From Nitrosomonas sp. (GTDB taxonomy: Bacteria > Pseudomonadota > Gammaproteobacteria > Burkholderiales > Nitrosomonadaceae): a stretch of DNA of 64,000 nucleotides. Where the stretch lies: contig JADJBK010000006.1 of the NCBI GenBank assembly GCA_016703745.1, positions 1,550,001-1,614,000 on the forward strand. Direction: 5' to 3'. The position numbers and the translations under genes are program-made. A model generated the notes under the pieces. That model saw only the letters and a program-made list of their open reading frames with translations. It did not search any database and was not told where the DNA came from. Positions 17,826 to 25,570 of the stretch are shown one piece after another (position 1 is the first letter of the stretch; the number at the start of each line of letters is the position of its first letter).

Positions 17826-18556
17826 ACAGCCTGCTTGACACTCATCTGCTGCCTGCGTCTGGATAATCGCCCCAGCTCAAAATGAATAAAGGCCAGCGCG
17901 GTGAGAGTGGGTGAAAAAAAATTCAGGATAGGAACAAACTGTATCAGCCCGGTGAGCAATCCCAAACCCCAGCGTGCCGGGCGATCAGCAACCAGCAGTT
18001 CGTCGAGCTCCGCTTTTTCTGCGTGTTCGGTCAGCGCATCATAGCAAAACAGCCGTTGATTCATATAAGTCGCCGCCAGTAAAGGCACCAGCAGGCCAAT
18101 ACCAATAAACCATAACGGTAGCGTGACGACCCAAATCAGGATAAATACTGCAAAAGTTGACGCGACCGCACGCAAGCTGCCGACAACCGACCCACCGTGT
18201 GCACGATCCATATCCGGGTAATAACGTTTGGCGACGAAATTGACCAGTTCCTGCATTGCAAACAAAGCGGTGAGAATCATGCTGGTAACAATAATCAGAA
18301 TGGTAAAAATCAACACATTGATAACAGATTCAACCCCATCAGCAATGGTCTGCAGACGAGAGGCCTCTAACCAGTTTTGCCAATCGGCAACGGGTAGATT
18401 TACCAAAATCCAGCCGGAAGCAGGCGTCCAGAAATAAGCACCCACTACCCACCAGAAGATACTCGCCACCAGCAAGGGCCAGCTCCATAACCAGAATATA
18501 CGCGGGTGAAAAAGATTGACCGTTGCGCGCATGAGCGCATTAACCACGCTGGACAT
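17810..18556 (-). CDS. EI24/CysZ-like integral membrane protein
   Basis: 248 residues with about four to five hydrophobic segments (roughly 20-45, 78-100, 130-150, 150-172 and 195-225) and a conserved EI24-domain pattern. That pattern includes the central LPLWFIGIGLLVPLLAATYMN and the RYYPDMDRAHGG segment before it. The family includes the sulfate transporter CysZ and uncharacterised inner-membrane proteins. No sulfur-assimilation gene is nearby, so the substrate is unknown. The C-terminus is positively charged. It converges on phrB with a 16-bp overlap and is divergent from the His-rich secreted protein gene; the 156-bp gap between them should contain both promoters. Confidence 0.8.
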   Translation of the reverse strand: MSSVVNALMRATVNLFHPRIFWLWSWPLLVASIFWWVVGAYFWTPASGWILVNLPVADWQNWLEASRLQTIADGVESVINVLIFTILIIVTSMILTALFAMQELVNFVAKRYYPDMDRAHGGSVVGSLRAVASTFAVFILIWVVTLPLWFIGIGLLVPLLAATYMNQRLFCYDALTEHAEKAELDELLVADRPARWGLGLLTGLIQFVPILNFFSPTLTALAFIHFELGRLSRRRQQMSVKQAVQPED

Positions 18557-18712
18557 TGAATTTCCTTAGCTAAATCTACAGGGTTGCTGCAAAGTTGAAT
18601 TTAGATTTTATGAAGCACGTCGATCTTTTATCGGCTAATATAACCTAAAATTCTGCTCCAAACTGATACAGCGTAAGAGTGCGCGCCCTTCCCTTTTTCA
18701 GAGGCATATCAA

Positions 18713-19264
18713 ATGAAAAATATAACCTGGCTTTACCTTTCTCTGATTCTGGCTGGCAACCTCTATCATGATGCCTTATGGGCGGGTCGCGGGCATCACC
18801 ATGCCGGCGGACATCATCACGCTGGTGGACACCGCTCTCATTTTGGGGGAGGCTATGGTATCGGTAGACATTATTCAGGTAGTCGACATATCCACTCAGG
18901 GCATCGTTCCAGTTTTTATGGTGGGATTTCCTTTGGCAGCGGGTATGGTGGTTTCAGCCGGGGTTATCCGAGCTTTGGAATCCAATATCGCCGCCCCTAC
19001 TATCGCGGCAACTACTACGGCAGTGGTTTTTTTGGATCCGCATGGCCGGCACCTGTTTATCCTTACGCCTATCCACCAGTAATAACCATGCCCGCCACCC
19101 CGCCGGTCTATATCCAGCAACCGCCGATCGTCCAGCCCTCCCCACCTGCGGTTGTTACCCAGTCAAATTACTGGCATTATTGCGAACAACCTGCCGGTTA
19201 TTACCCACAAGTCAAGAACTGTCCGGGCGGCTGGATCCAGGTTCCGCCCCGCCACGACGAATAA
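18713..19264 (+). CDS. Secreted His/Gly/Tyr-rich protein with Pro-rich C-terminus
   Basis: 183 residues of unknown function. A signal peptide (about 1-24, cleavage after LWAG or near it) is followed by a His/Gly-rich segment (25-70) with two GHHHAGG-type repeats. Next come a Gly/Tyr/Arg-rich stretch (70-115) and a Pro-rich stretch (115-148). The C-terminal motif has Cys residues at about 158 and 170 (YWHYCEQPAGYYPQVKNCPG), seen in many small proteobacterial envelope proteins. The two Cys may form a disulfide, and the His clusters could bind Ni, Zn or Cu. It is 17 nt upstream of a Gly-zipper lipoprotein gene and probably shares an operon with it. Export is well supported; metal binding is inference. 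Confidence 0.75.
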   Translation: MKNITWLYLSLILAGNLYHDALWAGRGHHHAGGHHHAGGHRSHFGGGYGIGRHYSGSRHIHSGHRSSFYGGISFGSGYGGFSRGYPSFGIQYRRPYYRGNYYGSGFFGSAWPAPVYPYAYPPVITMPATPPVYIQQPPIVQPSPPAVVTQSNYWHYCEQPAGYYPQVKNCPGGWIQVPPRHDE

Positions 19265-19281
19265 CATAGGAGTACAGTCTG

Positions 19282-19824
19282 ATGAAAAATACTTCCCGGT
19301 TGTCTGTTTTATCGCTGGCAATAGCTCTGGTCGGCTGTGTGCATATTCCATCCGGACCAGGCGTTATGGTTTTGCCGGGTAACGGCAAAAACTTTGATCA
19401 GTTTCGCAATGATGATTTTATGTGCAGGCAATTTGCCAGCCAGCAAACCGATTACAACACACCCAGAAAAGCCTCTATTTCAAGTGGCGCGGAAAGTGCA
19501 GTAATAGGCGCTGCCCTCGGTGCCATTGCCGGCGCTGCTCTTGGTGGTGGCCGGGGTGCCGCGATTGGCGCAGGAACAGGTTTGCTCGGTGGCGGGCTGG
19601 CGGGTAGCAGTAGCGCGCAATCTTCCGGATCAATCAGTCAGGAACGCTATGATGTTGCCTATATTCAGTGCATGTATGCCAATGGACATCAAGTGCCTGT
19701 TTCTGCACGATTCCAGGGGGTAGGCAATGCCGCTGGCTATCAGGCGCCTGCTCAACAGCCGCCTTCCAATAGATACATTCCCCCACCGCCAAGGGGTAAT
19801 CCACCGCCGCCGCCACCTTACTGA
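19282..19824 (+). CDS. Glycine-zipper outer-membrane lipoprotein
   Basis: 180 residues. A short charged start and hydrophobic core end in the lipobox LVGC at 16-19, so Cys19 should be lipidated. A Gly/Ala-rich glycine-zipper stretch lies at about 70-110 (AAIGAGTGLLGGGLAG), typical of small lipoproteins that insert into or span membranes. Cys47 and Cys129 (IQCMYANGHQVP) lie on either side of the zipper and match a family with a C-terminal YDVAYxQCMYAxGHxVP motif. The tail is Pro-rich, ending in six prolines and Tyr. It follows the His-rich protein gene closely. A ribosome site (AGGAG) precedes the ATG. Function is unknown; an envelope or efflux-accessory role is possible. Confidence 0.8.
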   Translation: MKNTSRLSVLSLAIALVGCVHIPSGPGVMVLPGNGKNFDQFRNDDFMCRQFASQQTDYNTPRKASISSGAESAVIGAALGAIAGAALGGGRGAAIGAGTGLLGGGLAGSSSAQSSGSISQERYDVAYIQCMYANGHQVPVSARFQGVGNAAGYQAPAQQPPSNRYIPPPPRGNPPPPPPY

Positions 19825-19924
19825 AAGAGTAGCTGCTGATTCTGGCGGCAAGCAATCAGTTACTGTCACTAGAACGAAAATTGTTTGTTGAGATTAATCA
19901 TAACTCAATAGTTTTTTATCAACC

Positions 19925-20377
19925 ATGAAAGGGAATATGAAGATGAATACTGATGACGTTTTCCAAGTTGCTGCAAAGCTTTTTAAAGACAGACTCGACA
20001 CAGATAAAGACGGCCAAATTGAGTTAACAGAAATTTCTTCGGCATTGTTTAGTCTCTTCTCAAACGACAAAGGTAAGATTGATCTCGCTTCCCTGGTCAG
20101 CAATATGAAGGGTGGCGACATGAGATCGATTGCTGAATCCTGGTTGGGCGATGGTCCCAATAAAGCGATAGAAACCAGTCAGATTTCAGAAATATTCGGT
20201 AACGATAAAATTGCCGCATTTGCCAGGCAATTAGGTATTTCTCAAGATGATGCGGCTACAAGCCTGGCTGAAGCCGTGCCTGTTGTCGTAGATAAATCCT
20301 CCCGTGGCGGCACTTTGCTGGACATGGTCGGGGGTGCGCCGGGGATTATTGGCTTACTGAAAAAACTGTTTCGTTAG
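19925..20377 (+). CDS. EF-hand plus YidB-like (DUF937) protein
   Basis: 150 residues. Near the N-terminus a canonical EF-hand loop reads DTDKDGQIELTE (about 25-36), expected to bind one calcium. The second half (about 60-150) resembles YidB/DUF937: SWLGDGPNKAIETSQISEIFG, then a GlyLeuLeu-rich C-terminus (GGAPGIIGLLKKLFR). No signal peptide is visible. An alternative start is the second Met (MKMN) five codons later. An intrinsic terminator follows at 20404-20438. A second EF-hand protein is encoded just downstream. Function is unknown. Confidence 0.75.
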   Translation: MKGNMKMNTDDVFQVAAKLFKDRLDTDKDGQIELTEISSALFSLFSNDKGKIDLASLVSNMKGGDMRSIAESWLGDGPNKAIETSQISEIFGNDKIAAFARQLGISQDDAATSLAEAVPVVVDKSSRGGTLLDMVGGAPGIIGLLKKLFR

Positions 20378-20403
20378 ATTGCACCCGTTAGTTGCAGTCA
20401 ATC

Positions 20404-20442
20404 CAGGTGACTGAATTCCGATTCTTGTCACCTGTTTCTTTT
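20404..20442 (+). terminator. Rho-independent terminator after the EF-hand/YidB-like gene
   Basis: Perfect 8-bp stem CAGGTGAC (20404-20411) with GTCACCTG (20427-20434) around a 15-nt loop, followed by TTTCTTTT. It lies 27 nt past the stop codon at 20377 and separates this gene from the large EF-hand gene. Confidence 0.75.
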
Positions 20443-20583
20443 GGATTATCACACTAACTTTACCTGCATTTAGTTCTATCTGCACCCTTCCACTTAAGCT
20501 GTCAGCCGTTTCAGCATTCAAAAGCACGAACTCAAAAATACAGTCTCCTACCTGACTTCTTCATTGATATAAAAGGATATCTC

Positions 20584-22929
20584 ATGTTTGACAAAAACAA
20601 CAACACACAACACAAATGGCGTTTTTTTCGTTCCGGTGGATTCGATCAGGTTCGGCTCGAAACCGCATCAGATTTAACCTCGCTGGAAACACTCGATCCC
20701 AAGCTCTGGGCGGCGCTGAGCTGTCCTGCCAGCAATCTCGAATTTGACGACAGAACGCTTGCCCTGATCGATACGGATGGTGATGGCCACATCCGTGTTC
20801 CGGAAGTGCTTGCGGCAATCAACTGGGCAACCTCTCTGCTCAAGCATCCGGAAGATATCATGCGCGGTGCAAATGCGCTGCCACTCGATGCCATTGATGA
20901 CAGCACTTCCGAAGGCAGGTTGCTGCACAATTCAGCCAAACAGATTCTGACGAATCTTGGTAAAACGCAGGAAACAGCGATTACGACAGAAGATACCGCC
21001 GATCTCAATGCAATCTTTGCCAGCACAACATTCAACGGTGATGGCATTGTTCCCGCGAGTGCGGCATCTGAAGCGGATACACAGGTGGTGATTGAAGACA
21101 TCATAACCTGCGTCGGCTCGGAAGAAGACCGCTGCGGCTTACCTGGCATTTCCCAGGAAAAAGTTGATCTGTTCTTCTCGGATGCGCAAATCTATAGCAA
21201 GTGGTGGGCTGAAGCGGATCAGGATACAAAACGGGTATTTCTGCTTGGAGAAAAAACTGAAGCTGCTCACACTGCGTTCAATACAGTTATGGTCAAAATA
21301 GATGACTATTTCACGCGCTGCCGCCTGGCCGAATTTGATCAACGTGCCAGTGAACCATTGAATCCACTTCTGACCGAATACATGGCATTGGCCAGTACTA
21401 ACCTTTCTGCTGTATCAGAGCCACTGGCGGTGCTGCCCATCGCCAAAATTGAAGCTGGCAAACCGTTGTCGCTCCAGTCCGGCATCAATCCCGCCTGGGT
21501 AGATGCCATGGCTGTTTTTCAGGAGGCTGTGGTCGCTCCGCTGTTGGGCCATACCGATGCGTTAACCGTAGAGAACTGGAAGAAAATAAAAGATAATTTT
21601 TCAGCCTATCAGGCCTGGCTGGGCGTCAAGCCAGCCACAGCGGTTGAATCTCTGGGGATTGCACGTATACGTCAGATTCTCGATGGCGGCTATCAGGAAA
21701 AAATAAATGCGCTCATCGCCAAAGATGCGGCTTTTGCCGATACCGCAGATACCATTGATTCTGTTGACCGGCTGATCCGGTACCATCAGAATTTGTTCAG
21801 ATTGTTAAATAATTTTGTATCCCTGCGTGAATTTTATACCCCCGGCGCGCTGGCCATTTTTCAGGCAGGCGCACTTTATATTGATGGACGCAGTTGCCAT
21901 TTCTGTCTGCGTATTGCCAATATTGACCAGCACAGCAACATGGCCAATCTGAGTGGCATATACCTCGCCTACTGTGAGTGCAGGCGACGCGAAGGGGATG
22001 AAAAAATGTTTATTGCCGCAGCCTTCACTGATGGGGATGCCGACAACGTGATGGTCGGCCGTAATGGCGTTTTTTATGATTGCAAGGGTCAAGACTGGGA
22101 TGCCACCGTCGTCAAAATAATAGAACATCCCATCAGCGTCCGTCAGGCGTTCTGGTATCCCTACAAACGCATTGGCAAAATGATTGGCGAACAAATTGAG
22201 AAAATGGCCAGCGCACGTGAAAAAGCCGTTCAGGATCAAGCCGGCGCCGGTATTGCGGATGTTACCCAAAAAACCGGAGTGGGTAACGCACCCAACGCCC
22301 CTTTCGATATTGGTAAATTTGCCGGGATTTTTGCTGCCATCGGTCTTGCGGTTGGCGCAATCGGCACAGCGATTGCCTCGATTGTTTCCGGACTGCTCAG
22401 TCTGGCATGGTGGGAAATACCGCTTGCTTTTCTGGGTATTATTTTGCTGATATCCGGCCCATCAGTCTTGCTCGCCTATCTCAAGCTGCGCAAACGCAAC
22501 CTCGCACCCCTGCTGGATGGTAATGGCTGGGCAATCAACACACGCGCCATTATCAATATTCCTTTTGGCGCTTCCCTGACACAAATGGCCGCGCTGCCAC
22601 CAGGCGCAAAGCGCTCGCTTGCAGATCCCTTTGCAGAAAAGAAACAGCCATGGAAGTTTTATTTGATCATGCTGGCCCTGCTGACGGGTGTCTTCCATGC
22701 CTGGGATAAGGGCTACCTGCATCAGGAACAATTACAGGCAATATGGCAGCGCATCAACCCCGAGAAAAATGGAATCAATGCAGAGATTAAAAAATCCGAA
22801 CCCGAGCCGGCAACAGAAAACCCACAAACGGATGTTGATCCCCAGCCCATTGTGAAGGAAGAGCCGCCCGAAGCAGCCATGATTCCACCCTCTCAGGCCG
22901 TACCAGCACCCAAACCGGTCAATCCATAA
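20584..22929 (+). CDS. Large EF-hand membrane protein of unknown function
   Basis: 781 residues, not assigned to a characterised family. A canonical EF-hand loop DTDGDGHIRVPE is at 63-74. The rest of the first about 570 residues is soluble, mostly helical and acidic. Within it, Cys-containing motifs at about 440-465 (RSCHFCLRIANID, YLAYCECRRREG) hint at a small metal-binding or disulfide site. Two to three membrane segments lie at about 580-640 (LAVGAIGTAIASIVSGLL, IPLAFLGIILLISGPSVLL) and one at about 700-718. The last 60 residues are Pro/Glu-rich. There is no N-terminal signal peptide, so the big domain is probably cytoplasmic. It has its own leader region after the terminator at 20404 and a strong terminator at 22949. 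It sits beside another EF-hand gene. Confidence 0.7.
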   Translation: MFDKNNNTQHKWRFFRSGGFDQVRLETASDLTSLETLDPKLWAALSCPASNLEFDDRTLALIDTDGDGHIRVPEVLAAINWATSLLKHPEDIMRGANALPLDAIDDSTSEGRLLHNSAKQILTNLGKTQETAITTEDTADLNAIFASTTFNGDGIVPASAASEADTQVVIEDIITCVGSEEDRCGLPGISQEKVDLFFSDAQIYSKWWAEADQDTKRVFLLGEKTEAAHTAFNTVMVKIDDYFTRCRLAEFDQRASEPLNPLLTEYMALASTNLSAVSEPLAVLPIAKIEAGKPLSLQSGINPAWVDAMAVFQEAVVAPLLGHTDALTVENWKKIKDNFSAYQAWLGVKPATAVESLGIARIRQILDGGYQEKINALIAKDAAFADTADTIDSVDRLIRYHQNLFRLLNNFVSLREFYTPGALAIFQAGALYIDGRSCHFCLRIANIDQHSNMANLSGIYLAYCECRRREGDEKMFIAAAFTDGDADNVMVGRNGVFYDCKGQDWDATVVKIIEHPISVRQAFWYPYKRIGKMIGEQIEKMASAREKAVQDQAGAGIADVTQKTGVGNAPNAPFDIGKFAGIFAAIGLAVGAIGTAIASIVSGLLSLAWWEIPLAFLGIILLISGPSVLLAYLKLRKRNLAPLLDGNGWAINTRAIINIPFGASLTQMAALPPGAKRSLADPFAEKKQPWKFYLIMLALLTGVFHAWDKGYLHQEQLQAIWQRINPEKNGINAEIKKSEPEPATENPQTDVDPQPIVKEEPPEAAMIPPSQAVPAPKPVNP

Positions 22930-22948
22930 ACATCGACAAATAACCAAG

Positions 22949-22990
22949 GAAAGTGCCTTGCTTTACGCAGGCATCGCACTTTCTTTTCTG
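22949..22990 (+). terminator. Rho-independent terminator after the large EF-hand gene
   Basis: GAAAGTGC (22949-22956) pairs with GCACTTTC (22976-22983), with extra pairing inside the loop (TTGC with GCAG/GCAA-like), then TTTTCTGTT. It is 20 nt after the stop and between convergent genes, so it may also slow readthrough from the ald side. Confidence 0.8.
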
Positions 22991-23005
22991 TTGAATTTGT
23001 GGGCA

Positions 23006-24121
23006 TTAGCGCTGCAGCGCCTGTATCGGCGGAATGTAATCATAACCGTGCGCCAGTGCTACTTTCTCATAAGTCACCATTCCCTTATGCACATTCAGTC
23101 CGCAACGGAGATACCCGTCTTTGCGCAGTGCTTCGAGACCATGATCCGCCAGTCGCAATGTAAATGGTAAGGTTGCCTGATTGAGGGCAAAGGTTGAAGT
23201 TCTTGCTGCTGCGCCAGGTATGTTGGGTACGCAGTAGTGCACGATGTTTTCTTCGATGAAGGTTGGATGATCATGCGTTGTAGGGTGTGATGTTTCAAAA
23301 CACCCCCCCTGATCAATGGCAACATCGACCACGACCGATCCGGACTGCATCAGTCGCAAGTATTCGCGTGTCACCAGCTTTGGCGCCGCTGCGCCCGGAA
23401 TCAGCACACTGCCGATGACCAGATCGGCAAGGGTGAGCTGTTGCTGAATATTGTCAGGACTGGAGTATACAGTTTCGATCTGGCTGCCAAATAATTCGTC
23501 CAGATGCCTGAGCGCTTCCAGATTCTGATCCAGTACGATGACACGCGCTCCCAGTCCCGTCGCGATTCGCGCTGCGTTATGGCCGACGACACCCCCACCG
23601 ATAATCACCACCTTCCCGGGTGCAACGCCGGGTACGCCACTGAGCAGGATGCCGCTGCCACCTGCAGACTTTTCCAGGCAATGCGCGCCAATCTGGATCG
23701 ACAGGCGACCTGCCACTTCAGACATGGGTGCGAGCAACGGCAATCTACCCTGTAAATCAGTCACGGTTTCATAAGCGATGCAGCTGGCGCCGGATGCAAT
23801 CAGATCGCGGGTTTGTTCCGAATCAGGCGCAAGATGCAGATAGGCAAACAGGATCTGCTCACGCCGCAACATCTTGCGCTCGCCTGGCTGTGGTTCTTTG
23901 ACTTTAACAATCATATCCGCGCCGGTATAGACCGCTTCAGCGCTATCTACAATACAGGCACCCGCCCGCTGGTAATCCTGGTCATGCAGGTTGATGCCGA
24001 CACCAGCATCATGCTCGATCAATACCTCGTGCCCGCGTCTGCTCAGCTCCGCGACAGCGGCAGGAACCAGACCAACCCGATACTCATGATTTTTGATTTC
24101 CTTTGGCACGCCAATACGCAT
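23006..24121 (-). CDS. ald: Alanine dehydrogenase
   Basis: 371 residues, full family length. It catalyses reversible NAD-dependent deamination of L-alanine to pyruvate and ammonium in the cytoplasm. The N-terminal signature MRIGVPKEIKNHEYRVGLVP, the catalytic Lys in MIVKVKEPQPGE (about 75) and His in FAYLHLAPD (about 96) are present. The Rossmann motif GGGVVGHNAARIATGLGA sits near 174. The C-terminal part ends in KGMVTYEKVALAHGYDY. It is a single-gene unit, with its 3' end facing the terminator at 22949 and its 5' end 127 bp from the ppiB stop. In an ammonia-oxidising or nitrogen-handling lifestyle it could assimilate ammonium, but that is inference. Confidence 0.97.
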   Translation of the reverse strand: MRIGVPKEIKNHEYRVGLVPAAVAELSRRGHEVLIEHDAGVGINLHDQDYQRAGACIVDSAEAVYTGADMIVKVKEPQPGERKMLRREQILFAYLHLAPDSEQTRDLIASGASCIAYETVTDLQGRLPLLAPMSEVAGRLSIQIGAHCLEKSAGGSGILLSGVPGVAPGKVVIIGGGVVGHNAARIATGLGARVIVLDQNLEALRHLDELFGSQIETVYSSPDNIQQQLTLADLVIGSVLIPGAAAPKLVTREYLRLMQSGSVVVDVAIDQGGCFETSHPTTHDHPTFIEENIVHYCVPNIPGAAARTSTFALNQATLPFTLRLADHGLEALRKDGYLRCGLNVHKGMVTYEKVALAHGYDYIPPIQALQR

Positions 24122-24248
24122 TCCTGACTCCGCTGTAATTACTGTTGCCCGGATCGGGCGATCATTTCGTGGCGCAACAATGCTGATATAAGTAGCAGGT
24201 GAATCATGGCCTGCCTGCTATCATCGACCATGACGAGTGTCATAACAC

Positions 24249-24740
24249 TCAAATAACTTCCGTCTTTTCAATAATAACGTCTTCCAGCGGGACGTCCTGG
24301 TGACCAGCTTTATTGCCGGTCTTCATCTTTTTGATGGCATCAACCACTTCCTGGCCATCGATCACCTTACCGAATACACAATATCCATAACCCTGCGCCG
24401 TGGGACCGGTATGGTTCAGAAATTGATTGTTAGCTACATTGATAAAAAATTGTGCGGTCGCCGAGTGCGGGTCACTGGTGCGCGCCATCGCAATGGTATA
24501 GGTTTCGTTGTGCAGACCGTTTGCAGCTTCATTCTGAATGGGCGCCAGGGTGTTTTTTTCTTTCATCCCCGGCGCAAAACCTCCACCCTGAATCATGAAA
24601 CCGTCAATGACACGATGAAACACCGTGTTCTCATAATGGCCGTTTTCAATATAACGTAGAAAATTCTCAACCGTGGCTGGTGCCTTCTCACTGTCGAGCT
24701 CAAGGGTGATAACACCATGATTTGTGTGCAATTTGATCAT
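24249..24740 (-). CDS. ppiB: Cytoplasmic cyclophilin-type peptidyl-prolyl isomerase
   Basis: 163 residues with no signal peptide, so cytoplasmic. It speeds cis-trans isomerisation of prolyl bonds during folding. The active-site block FHRVIDGFMIQGGGF contains the catalytic Arg. MARTSDPHSATAQFFINV and GYCVFGKVIDGQEVVD complete the bacterial cyclophilin signature. It lies 22 nt downstream of a second, exported cyclophilin on the same strand and probably shares its transcript. Confidence 0.95.
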   Translation of the reverse strand: MIKLHTNHGVITLELDSEKAPATVENFLRYIENGHYENTVFHRVIDGFMIQGGGFAPGMKEKNTLAPIQNEAANGLHNETYTIAMARTSDPHSATAQFFINVANNQFLNHTGPTAQGYGYCVFGKVIDGQEVVDAIKKMKTGNKAGHQDVPLEDVIIEKTEVI

Positions 24741-24762
24741 TCTTTATCCTATATATACGGGT

Positions 24763-25401
24763 TTAATCGGCGTCGGTATTTGTGGAAAGCAATTTGACTC
24801 TCTCAATGATGACAATACTGCGAGGCACATCGCTGGCAAAAGGACCCTGGGCACCGGTAGAGGTCAGCGCAATTTTGTTGACCACGCTCATTCCGGATAT
24901 CACTTTACCAAAGACGGTATACCCGTAGCCACGCTGCGTGGGGGCGGTGTAATCAAGAAAACCGTTATCCGCAACATTAATAAAAAACTGTGACGTTGCG
25001 GAATGCGGTTCGCTGGTACGTGCCATTGCGATGGTGCCCAGGTTGTTTTTCAGGCCATTGACAGCTTCATTTTCAACGGGTTGCCGCGTCGGTTTTTGTA
25101 CGAAATCCTGACCGAATCCACCTCCCTGTATCATGAAGCCCGCTATAACTCGATGAAAAATAGTACCATTGTAAAAATTATCCTTCACATAGGCCAGAAA
25201 GTTTTCAACTGTTTTAGGTGCTTTCTCTGGGTAGAGCTCCAGCTGAATGGATCCATGATTTGTTTGAATTTCCACTCTGGGATTGGCTGCAAAAGCATAG
25301 CTACTAAAGATCAACAGCGACACTAATATCCAACGAAAATCAGCTGTCTTACTGATGGTTGCGGGCAAAGCAATCCGCCATCTGGGGAAGAAATTATTCA
25401 T
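24763..25401 (-). CDS. ppiA: Exported cyclophilin-type peptidyl-prolyl isomerase
   Basis: 212 residues from the ATG at 25401. An earlier in-frame start would give 261 residues, but that extra N-terminus is not family-like. A hydrophobic stretch (about 22-42, ILVSLLIFSSYAFAAN) with an Ala-Phe-Ala cleavage site marks a periplasmic signal peptide. The mature domain has FHRVIAGFMIQGGGF, MARTSEPHSATSQFFINVA and GYTVFGKVISGMSVVN. It pairs with the cytoplasmic isomerase downstream, giving one folding enzyme for each compartment. It is divergent from cysS, with 169 bp between starts. Confidence 0.93.
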   Translation of the reverse strand: MNNFFPRWRIALPATISKTADFRWILVSLLIFSSYAFAANPRVEIQTNHGSIQLELYPEKAPKTVENFLAYVKDNFYNGTIFHRVIAGFMIQGGGFGQDFVQKPTRQPVENEAVNGLKNNLGTIAMARTSEPHSATSQFFINVADNGFLDYTAPTQRGYGYTVFGKVISGMSVVNKIALTSTGAQGPFASDVPRSIVIIERVKLLSTNTDAD

Positions 25402-25570
25402 TATGTTATACTCAAAAAGTTTATTCTGAATGCTAAAAGCGATCTGAAGCACGCGCTGGCAGGCGATTAGCAGACTTTTGTGTTTTTTACGCAATTTTGC
25501 ACAATCGTATACCGATACCGCCAAAAACTTTACCAACCGTCCAATCATACCGATAAATTCATCAATTTAC

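Noticed and set aside
25478..25570. Upstream start for cysS and the long N-terminus for the exported cyclophilin (to 25548)
   Set aside because: The two extensions overlap on opposite strands and neither matches its family; the internal ATGs at 25571 and 25401 do.
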